From Pedosphaera sp. (lineage in GTDB: Bacteria > Verrucomicrobiota > Verrucomicrobiia > Limisphaerales > SXQI01): a stretch of 64,000 nucleotides of DNA. The notes below the pieces were generated by a model. That model was given only the letters and a program-made list of their open reading frames with translations. It searched no databases and had not been told where the DNA came from. The stretch spans positions 62,001-126,000 of the forward strand of contig JANYDC010000028.1 in NCBI GenBank assembly GCA_025359965.1, given 5' to 3'. The position numbers and the translations under genes are program-made. Below, piece by piece: positions 8,356 through 16,998 of the stretch. Positions within the stretch are counted from its first letter, which is position 1, and the number at the start of each line of letters is the position of its first letter.

Positions 8356-9557
8356 ATCCCGTTAACACCAGCGAAAAGCATCCGTTGGAACTGTACCCGT
8401 TTTCCACGGAGATGCAGATCATCCTCGCCGCATCTCATTCCCAAACCCAGCGGGTTGATAAGGAGACCATCAATAAGTTGGCCCCCCAACTTAAGGATTG
8501 GACACGATTTACTGAACTCGTGACTTTCCACCGCGTGGGGCCGCTCCTCTCTAATTCACTTCGCACCACGGAATGCATTCCTGCTTCCGTTAAGACTTGG
8601 CTTCAGCAGCAGCACAGCGCAAACAGTAACCGCAATCTTAATTTGGCTGCCAGCCTTCTGCGGGTGCTCAAACTCTTTGAGGACTCGGGTATAGAGGCCG
8701 TTCCTTTCAAAGGCCCGACACTCACCCAACAAGCTTATGGAAATCTGGCCCTGCGCGTGTTCGGTGATGTGGATCTGCTGGTCAAGCGCCCCAACATGGA
8801 GCGAGCCGCCGCGTTGCTGTGGGCACGCGGTTTTGAGACTCCGGAACACGAGAAAAACCCTGAACACATCCCAGCCCAGCTCGGCCTCAATTTTTACCAC
8901 CGTGACGGTTTGATTTTGGAAATGCACTGGGCTCTGGTCCAGCGCTGGCTGGGTTACCGATACGATCCCGATGAAATATGGGGGCGCATGCGCAGAAAGA
9001 ATTTCTGCGGTCAATCAGTCCTCGCCCTTCCGGCCACGGACAAGCTTCTCTATCTTTGTGCTCACGGGGTCAAACACTATTGGTCCAACCTGTTTTGGAT
9101 TGTCGATATTGCGGAAGTCCTGCGCACCGAACCCGATATGGATTGGGATCTCCTGAGTCGGCAGGCCAAAGAGCGGGGAAGCCTTAGAGTTCTTCACCTC
9201 GGCCTTACCCTTGCCCAAACGTTATTGGGAGCGCAACTCCCGACCGAGGCTACCGATTTGGTCTCCAAGGACAAAGAAGCTCAATCCCTGGCCTTTCAGG
9301 TTTGCTCCTGGCTTTCAGGAGATAGAAATCCACCCGTGACCTTCAGCCGTGAAGAAGATCTTTTCTACATCAGGAGCAAGGAGCAATGGAAAGCAAAAGT
9401 CGTTTATGCCTTGCACATTTACCGCCTTGCATGGCAGCCCAGTCCTGCCGATCGCGCTTTTCTGCCTCTTCCCAATGTGCTTGAACCACTTTACTATCTC
9501 GTCAGACCAATCAGAATACTGACCCAAAGGATTCATCGTGCTGTCGCCCGAAAATAG
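8352..9557 (+). CDS. Nucleotidyltransferase family protein (NTP_transf_5 type)
   Basis: This 401-residue protein starts at GTG 8352, overlapping the exporter stop. The family hallmark is VPFKGPTLTQQAYGNLALRVFGDVDLLVKR, which contains the GDxDLLV nucleotidyltransferase acidic pair, followed by LEMHWALVQRW and KLLYLCAHGVKHYW. Proteins of this type occur with HprK-related kinases and ABC exporters in peptide-modification and capsule-type clusters. The acceptor substrate is unknown. The gene overlaps its downstream neighbour by 20 nt, so kinase, exporter, nucleotidyltransferase and TPR-glycosyltransferase are probably expressed together, apart from the inverted methyltransferase. Confidence 0.8.
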   Translation: MNPVNTSEKHPLELYPFSTEMQIILAASHSQTQRVDKETINKLAPQLKDWTRFTELVTFHRVGPLLSNSLRTTECIPASVKTWLQQQHSANSNRNLNLAASLLRVLKLFEDSGIEAVPFKGPTLTQQAYGNLALRVFGDVDLLVKRPNMERAAALLWARGFETPEHEKNPEHIPAQLGLNFYHRDGLILEMHWALVQRWLGYRYDPDEIWGRMRRKNFCGQSVLALPATDKLLYLCAHGVKHYWSNLFWIVDIAEVLRTEPDMDWDLLSRQAKERGSLRVLHLGLTLAQTLLGAQLPTEATDLVSKDKEAQSLAFQVCSWLSGDRNPPVTFSREEDLFYIRSKEQWKAKVVYALHIYRLAWQPSPADRAFLPLPNVLEPLYYLVRPIRILTQRIHRAVARK

Positions 9558-10986
9558 CCCATTTTCCCAACTCCAAGCTCCCGTTACGCATGCCCCAGCG
9601 CCATGGGCGGGAGGCTTGAACTTCGCCGCCATGATGCTCGGAAAAGGCGCAAATCTGGGGGCGTTGCAGATTGTCGACAAACTCCTTACACAATATCCAG
9701 AGGCGCCCGTCATACGTCAATACCGGGCCGCCATTCTGAGCACCTTGGGCAGATTTGAGGAATGCATCGCGGAATGCCTTACGTCACTCATTGGTGAGCC
9801 AGATTCATACGCGACCTTGATCACATTGGCCAAGGCTTACGACCGACTTTACGATGTAGAAAAGAGCAAGCCCATCTACGAGCAACTCCGTGATCGGCTC
9901 CCCGAAGACACTGCCTCACGACTTGCCCTCGCACGCATCAGTCTCGGAGAATTAAATACGTCATATGCAATCCGACTGTATGAGGAAATCCTAGCCAAAC
10001 ACCCCACCCACTCGGAAGCCAAGTTTCAAAAAGCCCTCGCAAAACTGACCATCGGCCAATACAGCGTGGGCTGGGCTGAATATGAATCTCGATGGGGGCT
10101 TCCCGAAATGCATGGTGAGGGGTTGAACCCCATCGGACGGTGGTTCGGAGAAGATCTGGGTGGCCAGGATATTCTCCTCTATGATGAACAGGGATTAGGC
10201 GACACGCTGTTCATGCTTCGTTACGTTCCTCTACTTGCAGCGAGGGCTCGCCACGTTTACCTAAAGCTCACCCCCTTGCTCCATAGAATTGCCTCATCCG
10301 TACAGGGGGCGACTGCAGTTTATCGTAAAAACCGGGAGGTGCCAGCACATGCTTGGCACTCGCCAGTGATGAGCCTGCCTTACGTCTTTCAAACTGAGCT
10401 CTCAACCATCCCTGCCGAAGTTCCTTATCTGCACGCCCCTCTTTCGGAGTCTTCAAAACAATTACCCAAGCCAGCGTCACATACCCAATTCAAAATCGGG
10501 ATAGTCTGGGCGGGCAATCCTCAGCTTCCAAACGATGCCTACCGCTCGGTGGCCGCCAGTCTTTTTGTGCCTCTGGTCGCCATGCAGCACCTTCAGTTTT
10601 ACAGCTTCCAGTTCGGGGAGCGCGCAAGTGAAAGAGCGGCCTTGGGCGCATCCGTCCTTGACGCCACCACGGGAGTCACGGATTTTTACGATTCAGCAGA
10701 ACTGGTCCAACAACTCGATCTGGTGATAGCGGTGGACACGGGACTAGTTCATTTGGCCGCCGCTCTGGCCTGCCCGGTCTGGATTCTGCTTCCCAAAGTC
10801 CCTGACTTCAGGTGGTTGTTGGAGCGTGAGGATTCCGCTTGGTATCCCACTGCGCGACTCTTTCGGCAAAAAGAATTCGGAAGTTGGCCGGAAGTATTCG
10901 GACGCGTTGCTGCAGCCCTTGCCTCTCCATCGTTGCGGGAAGATCTCACCGAATTAAAAAACCGGAGGATCCCCGTTTCTGCCTGA
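9538..10986 (+). CDS. TPR protein with C-terminal glycosyltransferase-9-like domain
   Basis: This 482-residue protein starts at GTG 9538 inside the end of the previous gene; a later start is possible. The first ~190 residues are tetratricopeptide repeats (ILSTLGRFEECIAECLTSL, YATLITLAKAYDRLYDVEKSKPIYEQL, RLYEEILAKHPTHSEAKFQKALAKL). The C-terminal half resembles heptosyltransferase-type GT-B proteins: GQDILLYDEQGLGDTLFMLRYVPLL, then FKIGIVWAGNPQLPND and LVIAVDTGLVHLAAALACPVWILLP. TPR/GT9 fusions are frequent in bacteria that glycosylate proteins or surface polymers. A role as glycosyltransferase for the product of this cluster is inferred. Confidence 0.8.
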   Translation: MLSPENSPFSQLQAPVTHAPAPWAGGLNFAAMMLGKGANLGALQIVDKLLTQYPEAPVIRQYRAAILSTLGRFEECIAECLTSLIGEPDSYATLITLAKAYDRLYDVEKSKPIYEQLRDRLPEDTASRLALARISLGELNTSYAIRLYEEILAKHPTHSEAKFQKALAKLTIGQYSVGWAEYESRWGLPEMHGEGLNPIGRWFGEDLGGQDILLYDEQGLGDTLFMLRYVPLLAARARHVYLKLTPLLHRIASSVQGATAVYRKNREVPAHAWHSPVMSLPYVFQTELSTIPAEVPYLHAPLSESSKQLPKPASHTQFKIGIVWAGNPQLPNDAYRSVAASLFVPLVAMQHLQFYSFQFGERASERAALGASVLDATTGVTDFYDSAELVQQLDLVIAVDTGLVHLAAALACPVWILLPKVPDFRWLLEREDSAWYPTARLFRQKEFGSWPEVFGRVAAALASPSLREDLTELKNRRIPVSA

Positions 10987-11010
10987 AGCCCTTCCCCGGG
11001 TTAACACGGC

Positions 11011-11553
11011 TTATCTCTTTTCAAACCGTGCCAACACCGAGGCATTCCAACGAGAGATGGCCGCAACTCCAAATCCGCACTCACGAAACATTACTTCAAG
11101 TTCAGGCCAGCTCATGTGATTGATCCACCCAAGTTTCGTTCTCACTTTGAGAGTCTGGGGTGTGGGCTGCCAATTTACCTCGTATGAGGTCACTATGGTC
11201 TTGCACAGCGGCTTCAACCGGGCCAGCACTCCCTGAACGTCTGACAGATACTCAAGCACTCCTGCAAAAAAAATCACATCCACATCAGGCAATGCGGGCC
11301 AATTTGGCGAATTAAGATCACAAACCAGTGTGCCGGGTCCGCGATCAACCAAATCGGAGGGAATATAAACGCAACCTTCCGGCAAGTGGTCTCGAAGCAC
11401 CATTCGGGCGGCCCCAAACTCCAGCACCCTGGAATTTGGCGGCACCAATTTGGCCATCTCCAAGGTTCTGGCATCCCATTCGTGGTGAAGGTTGGCTGGG
11501 TTGCTCCAGCGGGAAAGGTCGGTAGGGTTTTGGGGCATGTTTTGGGGCGTCAT
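11011..11553 (-). CDS. Class I SAM-dependent methyltransferase
   Basis: The ORF track begins this frame at 11706, inside the divergent neighbour. ATG 11553 is preferred because AGAGGAGG sits 8 nt upstream on the minus strand, a strong Shine-Dalgarno; it gives about 180 residues (MTPQNMPQN...). Motif I is SRVLEFGAARMVLRDHL, followed by IPSDLVDRGPGTLVCDLN and VDVIFFAGVLEYLSDVQGVLARL, a typical methyltransferase core. The gene is convergent with the TPR-glycosyltransferase (24 nt gap). The substrate is unknown; location in the cluster suggests tailoring of the same product. Confidence 0.78.
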   Translation of the reverse strand: MTPQNMPQNPTDLSRWSNPANLHHEWDARTLEMAKLVPPNSRVLEFGAARMVLRDHLPEGCVYIPSDLVDRGPGTLVCDLNSPNWPALPDVDVIFFAGVLEYLSDVQGVLARLKPLCKTIVTSYEVNWQPTPQTLKVRTKLGWINHMSWPELEVMFRECGFGVAAISRWNASVLARFEKR

Positions 11554-11657
11554 TTCCAACCTCCTCTTCGAGCCGAAGAAGAATCTCCAAAGACTGGTGG
11601 CTTGCATCGATGGCTTCAAACAGTAAATGTCAGAACTCACGAAACAAAAGAAAACTG

Positions 11658-12461
11658 ATGAATGCGAGCCTAAAAACCATGGATCGTCCGCCAGAGGCCG
11701 AATCACCTCAAGTGATAGTGCTCAGCTACAACAATGTTGGGAACTTTGGGGATCGCCTCGGATACCATCAAATCAACCAGATCCTTCCACCCTCCAGCAC
11801 GGTTAGGCATCTGAATTTCACCAACTTCACGCAGTACGACGGAACGGTGGATCTACTTATTTTGGGCATCGGCAACAGCCTCATGAAGGAATTGCTCACG
11901 CCAGACCTGATTGACTTTGTCAGGGCTGCAAGAAAAAGTGTGGGCATCTTTGGGACTCAGTACCGGGAAAGGATCGATCCTGAAGTTTTCTCCACCCTCA
12001 TCTCGCTCTTAAACCACTGGTTCGCTCGTCACCAAATTGATCTGGATTTGTTTGGCACCGGTCACCAGAACACCAGCTGGCTCGGGGATTGGCTCGTTGA
12101 CTCATTCCCCATGGCCAAAGCCCAGGAGGATAAAATCCTGATGATCGGCAATGAGATTTGGCAGGATCTGCCTTTGGACCGAACCATTCAACGTATTCAA
12201 CAGCACAAAAAAGTCCTATCCTCTCGAGTCCATCCCCTTCTTTGCGCACTCACAAGCGCCGATCAGGTAGCGTACACAGAGCAAAAACATGACGGCCTTG
12301 ATTCGGGCAAGTTCTCGTCCATGTTGGTCGACATTTTCGGGAAGTCCGCGCCGGAAAAGTTGTTTTTTGATGTGGATCGCCAAGCAGTGACGCAATACAA
12401 GGAACGTGTCAGGGTGAAAATCCGGCACCTCGAAAAATTCCTTGCCGATTTACTGAGGTAA
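11658..12461 (+). CDS. Polysaccharide pyruvyl transferase-like protein
   Basis: The frame is open from 11610; ATG 11658 or 11679 are the likely starts. The N-terminus (VIVLSYNNVGNFGDRLGYHQINQIL) resembles the GNxGD motif of the CsaB/PssM-type polysaccharide pyruvyl transferase family. The later SSRVHPLLCALTSADQVAYTEQ resembles that family's SRLHALIFAL..VPVVAI segment. The protein is short (~267 residues) compared with the usual 300-400. Pyruvyl transferases add ketal pyruvate to surface sugars. It closes the accessory cluster on its right side. Identification rests on these two motifs only. Confidence 0.55.
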   Translation: MNASLKTMDRPPEAESPQVIVLSYNNVGNFGDRLGYHQINQILPPSSTVRHLNFTNFTQYDGTVDLLILGIGNSLMKELLTPDLIDFVRAARKSVGIFGTQYRERIDPEVFSTLISLLNHWFARHQIDLDLFGTGHQNTSWLGDWLVDSFPMAKAQEDKILMIGNEIWQDLPLDRTIQRIQQHKKVLSSRVHPLLCALTSADQVAYTEQKHDGLDSGKFSSMLVDIFGKSAPEKLFFDVDRQAVTQYKERVRVKIRHLEKFLADLLR

Positions 12462-12767
12462 AACACCTCAAACTCAGCATTGACTCCTCACTCTCGGGAC
12501 ACCATCTGTCACATTATCAAGCATTGGTTGAAAAACGTGTGGAGTCATGAGCTTGTGACACAACAAGGCTTGCATTCAATCCCCTCAACCTTTATTCCCA
12601 TCTGCAAGTTTTTGATCCAAAGAGCCTTGAGATTTTGTGGGGAAGAAACCCATTCCGCAAAACGCTCGCCCCACCGAAGACGGTGAAAAAGAAAACCCAC
12701 AATCGGCCGCGATGGCACGAGTGGTGCTTCGGATGACCCTGTCGGTCAGTTCACTGCCGAACAACCT
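12462..12767. other. Intergenic region, no gene recognised
   Basis: This 306-bp gap lies between the pyruvyl-transferase-like gene and the large secreted protein. The small ORF at 12480 (68 aa) is rich in His and Arg and has no start signal, so I do not count it. I see no hairpin with a T-run and no clear promoter. It probably carries the promoter of the 12768 gene. Confidence 0.3.
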
Positions 12768-15602
12768 ATGATGAATTTCAGATCAACGTACGCAGCTCAA
12801 ATGCCGTCCAAACCCAACGGACTAGGCAACTTGTGCCGCTCCCGTGCCCCGTTTTGCTTGTTCTTCGCCTTGCTGTTCATCGTGGTTTTGGCAGCCAATC
12901 AATCCAAAGCTCGCGATATCGGCAATGACTTTGAGATTCTGGGCAATCCGCTGCTCCTTCGTTACCCAGGTGTGGGGGATACCTGGGCGCGTCAGATTCG
13001 CACGCTCCAACCTTCCAATAATCGGCTTTACCTAAACCACGGCAGCATGAACTTAGGTGGGCCCCTGGACATTTGGTACTTCGACTTTGCCTCGGACACC
13101 CTGGTCAAAGAAGCGATGCTTCCCGAGGAAGCCATCAATCGTTTTCGAATGATTGACGGATCGATTTATGCGCCAGGCTATGACTCGATGAGTGCAGGTG
13201 GAATCTACCGTTGGGAAACGGGCCGAGGCTGGATGATGTACAATTGCGGTCCGGATGGACATTACTACGATGTCATGAAGCAGGGTGAAACCACTGTTGT
13301 GCTGGCCGGCCCCAAGGTCTTCGGTTTCCCGGGTTTCGCCATCGCCACGAATTCTTCCCTGAGCTTTCTGGCACCAGGCCAGACCACCCAGACCAACCCC
13401 TATCCCTATTACTCGGTCAGCACGGAATTATTTCAGTTCAACGGGGATATTTACGAGGCTGTGGCCACCTCCAACACCACAGACACCAACCTCCAGCCCT
13501 ACATCATCAAATACACTGGAGATCCTTCCTTGCCAGCCCGCGTCGTTCATCGACTTTATTCTGATTTTTTCAAGAACGGCATGGCTTACGTGGACATCAA
13601 GGACTTTCGCCAGGTTGCGACCAACCTTGCCTACTTTATTAGCCAGCAGAAATTACTGTCCATCGCCAACGTGGATGCAGGCAATCCCCAAGTGGTGGAC
13701 CTTCCAGGACAGCCTTTGGACGCAGGACCAAGCGTAAACGGTAACGTGCGGACCCTGCAACAATTTGGCAGCACATTGTACTCAATGAGTGTCTTGAAAA
13801 TGACCAACAGTCAGTACCCTGTGGTCGTATGCAAAAGCACCAACGGCCTCACCTGGCAGGAATACTTCACGGTGACACTACCCTCACCAACAGCCGCTCT
13901 GGCAGAAGGACCTGACGGGTCCATTTACATGAGCCTTGATTACGACGGTGTCTCGCCTTCGCAGAATTGCGGATCCATCATCCGCGTCCGTCCGCAAGCC
14001 ATCAACGCCACGACCAATCTCGCCAAACCCTTGGTTGCTCTCGCCCTAAGTCGATCCAATGTTTGGGAAAATGCCCTACAACCAGTTTCCATCACTTTCC
14101 GCCGCACTGGCCCGGTCACCAACGAACTCACAGTTCCATACACGGTTTCTGGCACTGCGGTACCGGACTTTAACTATGTCGCGCTGAGTGGTTCAGTAGT
14201 TTTTGCCACTAATTCATACACGGCCACGGTAGACATTATTCCACTCCAACAGGCCACCTTTGATGGCGATACCACCGTAACTGTTTCAATCCAATCGGGT
14301 TCGGCCTACGCTGCGCTGGCCGCATCATCCGCGACGGTCAAAATATTGGATTCCACTCCGGCTTTCGCCAATATCTCACCCTCAGGCATGCTGCTTTGGC
14401 TGAAGGCTGATGCCGGTGTGACTCTGGACACAAATGGCATGGTTTCCTCATGGAAGGACGTTTGCTCGGGCGGAAATCGCACACTGGTTCAAACCAACAA
14501 CGCAAGCCGTCCGCGTTATCTCACCAATAGCTTGGCCAGCCGACCATCCCTCCAATTCGATGGAATCAACGACTGGCTCGATTTGGGCTCCTTGGCGGAT
14601 CAGATTTACTACGCCGCTATTGTCTTCACCAATTATGCCGCCGTTATTCCCAATGGCAGCGGGCAAACCCTCATCAACATCGCCCAGTACCTCGAAGGCG
14701 GCGGAACGGGCATCGAACTCGGCAACTCACAAACCTACTTCAATGACGCCACCCTCAGCATCTATATGCAAGGGTTGCGCGGCACGAATTTCACCCTTCC
14801 CGCCGCCCCCCACTTGCTGGCCCTACGCCAACCCAATCTGGCACAACCTTATTCTTGGCGCATTGATGGATCATCGAAAACCTCGACCAATGTGGATGTC
14901 CGACGTTTTGTTACTTTGTACGCCAATCAATTCAGAATTGGTTCACGCAAGGGAACGGATCGTTTCTTTAAGGGAAACATCTCCGAGATTATCCTCTACA
15001 ACCGCCCAGTGAGTGATGCCGAGGCTTTGGCTGTGGAAACATATCTCAACCAGAAATACTTTCAGGCCAACAAAAAGCCTGTCGCCCAGAATGATGCGTT
15101 TTCCATCACATCAGCCGGTAACACCGTTCTCATAGGCCTCGCAAAGATCCTTGGCAACGACTATGACTTGGATGGCGATACCCTGAGTCTGGCTAGCTTT
15201 TCAAGCACCACCGCCAATGGAGGCACTGTCACTTTCAATGGGTCGGACTTTCTTTATACCCGCAACCCGGCCAACACCAACAGCGACTCCTTTGCCTATA
15301 CCGTCACTGATGGACGCGGTGGGAATTCCACTGCCAACATCTCGATATCCCCGGATTTCAACATCCTCAATGGCCAGACGGACAATCTAATCGGCACTCA
15401 ATTTCAGGGTGCCGGGACGCTTCGGCTCAGTTTCATCGGGATCCCGGGACGCCTTTTTTCCATCCAAGCCAGCCCAAGCCTATCCAGTCCCAGCTGGATC
15501 ACTCTGGCCCAAGTTACCGCAGGTCTTGATGGCACTTTCCAGTTTGACGACACCCAGGCCGGGCAGCAGACCAGCCGATTCTATCGCGCCGTCACACAGT
15601 AA
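12768..15602 (+). CDS. Large secreted Calx-beta / LamG / cadherin-like domain protein
   Basis: This 944-residue protein has an N-terminal signal region (RAPFCLFFALLFIVVLAANQSKA). A poorly characterised, possibly propeller-like region spans residues ~40-410. A Calx-beta domain covers ~415-529 (VWENALQPVSITFRRTGP, GTAVPDFNY, TVTVSIQSGSAYA) and a LamG-like domain ~537-764 (LLWLKADAGVTLDTNGMVSSWKD, LNQKYF). A cadherin-like Ig domain covers ~770-861 (VAQNDAFSITSAGNTVLIGLAKILGNDYDLDGD). The end has the tail type common in Verrucomicrobia secreted proteins (LFSIQASPSLSSPSWITL, SRFYRAVTQ). It is probably exported and cell-surface or extracellular; binding of polysaccharide or calcium is inferred from the domains. 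Confidence 0.82.
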   Translation: MMNFRSTYAAQMPSKPNGLGNLCRSRAPFCLFFALLFIVVLAANQSKARDIGNDFEILGNPLLLRYPGVGDTWARQIRTLQPSNNRLYLNHGSMNLGGPLDIWYFDFASDTLVKEAMLPEEAINRFRMIDGSIYAPGYDSMSAGGIYRWETGRGWMMYNCGPDGHYYDVMKQGETTVVLAGPKVFGFPGFAIATNSSLSFLAPGQTTQTNPYPYYSVSTELFQFNGDIYEAVATSNTTDTNLQPYIIKYTGDPSLPARVVHRLYSDFFKNGMAYVDIKDFRQVATNLAYFISQQKLLSIANVDAGNPQVVDLPGQPLDAGPSVNGNVRTLQQFGSTLYSMSVLKMTNSQYPVVVCKSTNGLTWQEYFTVTLPSPTAALAEGPDGSIYMSLDYDGVSPSQNCGSIIRVRPQAINATTNLAKPLVALALSRSNVWENALQPVSITFRRTGPVTNELTVPYTVSGTAVPDFNYVALSGSVVFATNSYTATVDIIPLQQATFDGDTTVTVSIQSGSAYAALAASSATVKILDSTPAFANISPSGMLLWLKADAGVTLDTNGMVSSWKDVCSGGNRTLVQTNNASRPRYLTNSLASRPSLQFDGINDWLDLGSLADQIYYAAIVFTNYAAVIPNGSGQTLINIAQYLEGGGTGIELGNSQTYFNDATLSIYMQGLRGTNFTLPAAPHLLALRQPNLAQPYSWRIDGSSKTSTNVDVRRFVTLYANQFRIGSRKGTDRFFKGNISEIILYNRPVSDAEALAVETYLNQKYFQANKKPVAQNDAFSITSAGNTVLIGLAKILGNDYDLDGDTLSLASFSSTTANGGTVTFNGSDFLYTRNPANTNSDSFAYTVTDGRGGNSTANISISPDFNILNGQTDNLIGTQFQGAGTLRLSFIGIPGRLFSIQASPSLSSPSWITLAQVTAGLDGTFQFDDTQAGQQTSRFYRAVTQ

Positions 15603-15712
15603 CGGCTTAGTGACAATCCATCCGCTTGCTCACCTGGGAATGGTGGCAGACCGAAAATACGATCAGATTTATGTGATTGTTACTGCGGTTTATGCTACGC
15701 TTCACAGTAGAT

Positions 15713-16234
15713 ATGGACTCAACGCATGATATTTATCTGGAGCCAGTCGGATCGCCCCACCGTCACTACTTGTCCTGCGCATTGGGTTGGATAGAGCTGG
15801 GGATGCCCAATGACGCGCTCGCCGAGCTGCAAAACATTCCAGAATCCCTCCAAAATCACCCCGAAGTGATGATGGCCAGATGGGAAATACACGCCAAACT
15901 TCTCCAGTGGGAGGAGGCGCTGGAACTCGCCCGGTCCATCGTCCAAATCCTTCCTTCAGATTCAGAAAGCTGGATCAAACAATCCTTCTGCCTCCATGAG
16001 TTAAAGCGCACCCAGGAGGCTTGGGATTGCTTATTCTCCGTTCACGCCGAATTCCAGGACAGTCCCACCGTGGCTTATAATCTTGCCTGTTACGCCTGTC
16101 AGTTGAGTCAATATGAAACCGCCCGCTTCTGGCTTAACCATGCGAAGCGAGTCGGTGATCGCCGAAGTGTTCTTGACATGGCGGCCACAGACCCCGACCT
16201 CTTCCCCATGCGCGATTCACTGGCCACACTTTAA
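15713..16234 (+). CDS. TPR-repeat protein
   Basis: The frame is open from 15677; ATG 15713 (MDSTHDIYLEPVG) gives 173 residues and a natural N-terminus. It has helical pairs of TPR type: YLSCALGWIELGMPNDALAELQNIPESLQNHPEVMMARWEIHAKLLQWEEALELARSIVQILPSDSESWIKQSFCLHELKRTQEAWDCLFSVHAEFQDSPTVAYNLACYACQLSQYETARFWLNHAKRV. There is no signal peptide, so it is probably a cytoplasmic scaffold. Partners are not evident: it lies alone between a secreted-protein gene and the convergent end of the proteasome operon. Confidence 0.75.
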   Translation: MDSTHDIYLEPVGSPHRHYLSCALGWIELGMPNDALAELQNIPESLQNHPEVMMARWEIHAKLLQWEEALELARSIVQILPSDSESWIKQSFCLHELKRTQEAWDCLFSVHAEFQDSPTVAYNLACYACQLSQYETARFWLNHAKRVGDRRSVLDMAATDPDLFPMRDSLATL

Positions 16235-16253
16235 GTTGCGATACACACCCCAT

Positions 16254-16952
16254 CTACCGCAATTGCTCTGGTTGGACGGGCTGCTGGGATACCGGGGAGG
16301 GAACAGTCGCCCGAGGTCCCAAAAGAAAGCTGACCCCTTGCTTCAACACAATCCGTAACAAAATAGCAGCCACATCCTGTTCCGAGGTGACCTTCCGAAA
16401 CACTTCATTATGAAGGTTTAAATCAAATCGCTGATTGCGTCGCGGGTCCCTAAAACTGGTAAAACGGAATGTTCCCAGCGAAAGATTTAGCGTGTCAATC
16501 CCGTCAAACGCGGGTTGATTTTCAACTTTCGCGGCATTGGATTTATTTGATGCGGCGTTAAGCTGCGCCGTCTCCATCATCACAAAAACGTTGGTGCGGC
16601 CGTTCTGGCTTTCCACGATGTGCAATTCCTTCAACTCCAGACGCATCAGTCGCGCATGAAAATGCCCGTCGCGGATCGCATCCAAATCATATTCCAGCAG
16701 CAAGAACCCCAGGTCTAACAAAGGGGATCCGCCAAACTCCGCTGGGTTGTAGATCACCAAATTCTCGATACGAATGACCGGACGGTCCAGTGCCACCTCC
16801 AACTTGCCGATGCGCACCTCCATGCCAGTTGCCGTGCGAAGCCGAGATTCCGCCATGCTCTTCAAAATGGTGTCCTTGAGCAACAGCAAGGCCACCACCA
16901 GCACGAGGCCCAGCAAAAACAGCCGGAACGCCCATCGCACCAAAAATTTCAT
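16254..16952 (-). CDS. Membrane-anchored AsmA-like protein at end of proteasome operon
   Basis: The ORF track opens at 16994, but ATG 16952 (MKFLVRWAFRLFLLGLVLVVALLLLKDTIL) places the transmembrane anchor at the N-terminus and gives ~232 residues. After the anchor, ATGMEVRIGKLEVALDRPVIRIENLVIYNPAEFGGSPLLDLGFLLLEYDLDAI resembles the N-terminal part of AsmA/DUF748-type proteins. The end is polar and Pro/Gln-rich. It begins 46 nt after pafA in the same orientation, so it is probably the last gene of the Pup-proteasome operon. No function in the proteasome pathway is known for such a protein. A role in membrane lipid or protein handling would be inference. Confidence 0.6.
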   Translation of the reverse strand: MKFLVRWAFRLFLLGLVLVVALLLLKDTILKSMAESRLRTATGMEVRIGKLEVALDRPVIRIENLVIYNPAEFGGSPLLDLGFLLLEYDLDAIRDGHFHARLMRLELKELHIVESQNGRTNVFVMMETAQLNAASNKSNAAKVENQPAFDGIDTLNLSLGTFRFTSFRDPRRNQRFDLNLHNEVFRKVTSEQDVAAILLRIVLKQGVSFLLGPRATVPSPVSQQPVQPEQLR

Positions 16953-16998
16953 GCCGTTTAATACCCCATCCTCTGCTGAATCGCCAGCCCCCATCCTC

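Noticed and set aside
4531-12461. Complete lasso-peptide gene cluster
   Set aside because: No B (PqqD/transglutaminase-like) or C (asparagine-synthase-like) enzymes and no convincing precursor ORF are present.
12480-12686. 68-aa ORF in the 12462-12767 gap
   Set aside because: Odd composition, no ribosome-binding site and no similarity I can recognise.
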